From contig NZ_CP015637.1 of NCBI RefSeq assembly GCF_001708445.1, positions 4,961,001-5,025,000 on the forward strand: 64,000 bases of DNA, read 5' to 3'. How positions within the stretch are numbered: the stretch's first letter is position 1; each line of letters opens with the position of its first letter. The notes below the pieces were generated by a model. It ran no database searches. It had not been told where the DNA came from and was given only the letters and a program-made list of their open reading frames with translations. The DNA comes from Pseudomonas fluorescens (GTDB lineage Bacteria > Pseudomonadota > Gammaproteobacteria > Pseudomonadales > Pseudomonadaceae). Below are positions 63,384 to 64,000 of this stretch, piece after piece. A program made the position numbers and the translations under genes.

Positions 63384-64000
63384 TCAGGCCAGTGCCGCGA
63401 GAGCGGCAGCGAAGGCATCCGGGGTATTGAGGTTGGCGGTCGACACACCGTCGGCGCAACGCTTGTTCAGGCCAGCCAGGACCTTGCCCGGGCCGCATTC
63501 AACCAGCTCGGTGGCGCCATTGGCGGCCAGGGTCTGTACCGACTCAACCCAGCGTACCGGCTTGTAGAGCTGCTCCAACAGGTCGCGCTTGAGGGTCTCG
63601 AGATCAGGCGCAACCGCCGCGCTGACGTTCTGCACCAGCGGAATCTGCGGCGCCTGCCAGTTGATGGCGGCGATGGACTCGGCAAACCGCTCGGCTGCCG
63701 GACGCATCAACTCGCAATGGGACGGCACGCTCACCGGCAACGGCAGCGCACGCTTGGCGCCACGGGCCTTGCAGCCTTCGATGGCACGCTCGACCGCCGC
63801 CTTGGCACCGGCGATCACCACCTGGCCAGGGGAGTTGAAGTTCACTGCGCTGACCACTTCGCCCTGAGCGGCTTCGGCGCAGGCCTCGATCACGACCGCA
63901 TCGTCCAGGCCGAGGATAGCGGCCATGCCGCCCTGCCCGGCCGGAACGGCTTCCTGCATCAGTTGGCCACGACGCTCGACCAGCTTGACCGCCTCGCCCA
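63384..64000 (-). CDS. fabD: Malonyl-CoA--ACP transacylase, C-terminal part
   Basis: The frame is open to the right edge, so the N-terminal part including the GHSLGE nucleophile lies outside the window. The visible 204 residues include VKLVERRGQLMQEAVP, the catalytic His in LPVSVPSHCELMRPAAE, VQNVSAAV and ECGPGKVLAGLNKR. FabD loads malonate onto ACP. The segment's length and motif order are normal; no disruption seen. Confidence 0.95.
   Translation of the reverse strand, partial: GEAVKLVERRGQLMQEAVPAGQGGMAAILGLDDAVVIEACAEAAQGEVVSAVNFNSPGQVVIAGAKAAVERAIEGCKARGAKRALPLPVSVPSHCELMRPAAERFAESIAAINWQAPQIPLVQNVSAAVAPDLETLKRDLLEQLYKPVRWVESVQTLAANGATELVECGPGKVLAGLNKRCADGVSTANLNTPDAFAAALAALA

Overview
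The window is chromosomal DNA of a fluorescent pseudomonad, most likely of the Pseudomonas fluorescens group. The evidence is GC-rich coding sequence, several families of REP/REPIN palindromes of the type scattered through these genomes, the gene order acpP-fabF-pabC-mltG-tmk-holB-tatD, an rgsA-like small RNA beside tatD, and a complete riboswitch-controlled aerobic cobalamin operon. The regions read as core or ordinary accessory chromosome. I see no complete prophage, IS element, CRISPR array, rRNA or intact tRNA.

Layout. 1-5.7 kb: the tail of a DUF2058 gene, then a leftward siderophore operon (one NIS synthetase, one MFS exporter, one TonB receptor) behind a Fur-box-like site. 5.9-14 kb: a small conserved gene, a DUF3108 protein, purM-purN, DUF2066, a PerM-type membrane protein, hda and two tandem NlpC/P60 lipoproteins. 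14-15.4 kb: a sorbosone-dehydrogenase-like lipoprotein. 15.4-24.6 kb: a cobalamin riboswitch followed by ten tightly overlapped cobalamin genes (cobO, cobB, bluB, cobD, cobC, cobQ, cobU, cobT, a phosphatase, cobS). 24.6-26.4 kb: a MarR regulator, an MFS transporter and a 39-residue membrane protein, with two copies of a 16-bp operator. 26.4-30.2 kb: glutathione peroxidase, a FadL porin and small conserved genes. 30.2-32.6 kb: a structured intergenic region with DnaA-box-like sites, a short Sel1-like gene and rmuC. 32.6-40.2 kb: a transporter-linked hybrid histidine kinase, a DUF454 protein, a UPF0149 protein, recQ and a SlyA/MarR regulator. 40.4-44.8 kb: an SDR-araF-araG-araH sugar import operon. 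44.9-48.5 kb: an acetyltransferase, an HD hydrolase, an MFS transporter and two small genes, followed by a REPIN with an 18-bp tandem array. 48.5-52.8 kb: a leftward GntR / ADP-ribosylglycohydrolase / NCS1 permease / PfkB kinase operon. 52.8-55.9 kb: DUF1285, a DUF4823 lipoprotein, moaA and a TetR regulator. 56.2-64 kb: the rgsA-like sRNA, tatD, holB, tmk, mltG, pabC, fabF, acpP, fabG and the end of fabD.

The most promising system is the 48.5-52.8 kb operon. It resembles the functionally unassigned E. coli yegTUVW locus, but carries an NCS1 permease in place of the YegT transporter, which suggests an N-glycoside salvage route (import, N-glycosidic cleavage, sugar phosphorylation). Next come the single-NIS-synthetase siderophore operon, whose gene content fits a rhizoferrin or legiobactin-type citrate-diamine siderophore, and the MarR/MFS/micropeptide module with its matched operators and an apparently leaderless regulator mRNA. 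Function assignments rest on motif recognition and recalled family knowledge; no database search was run.
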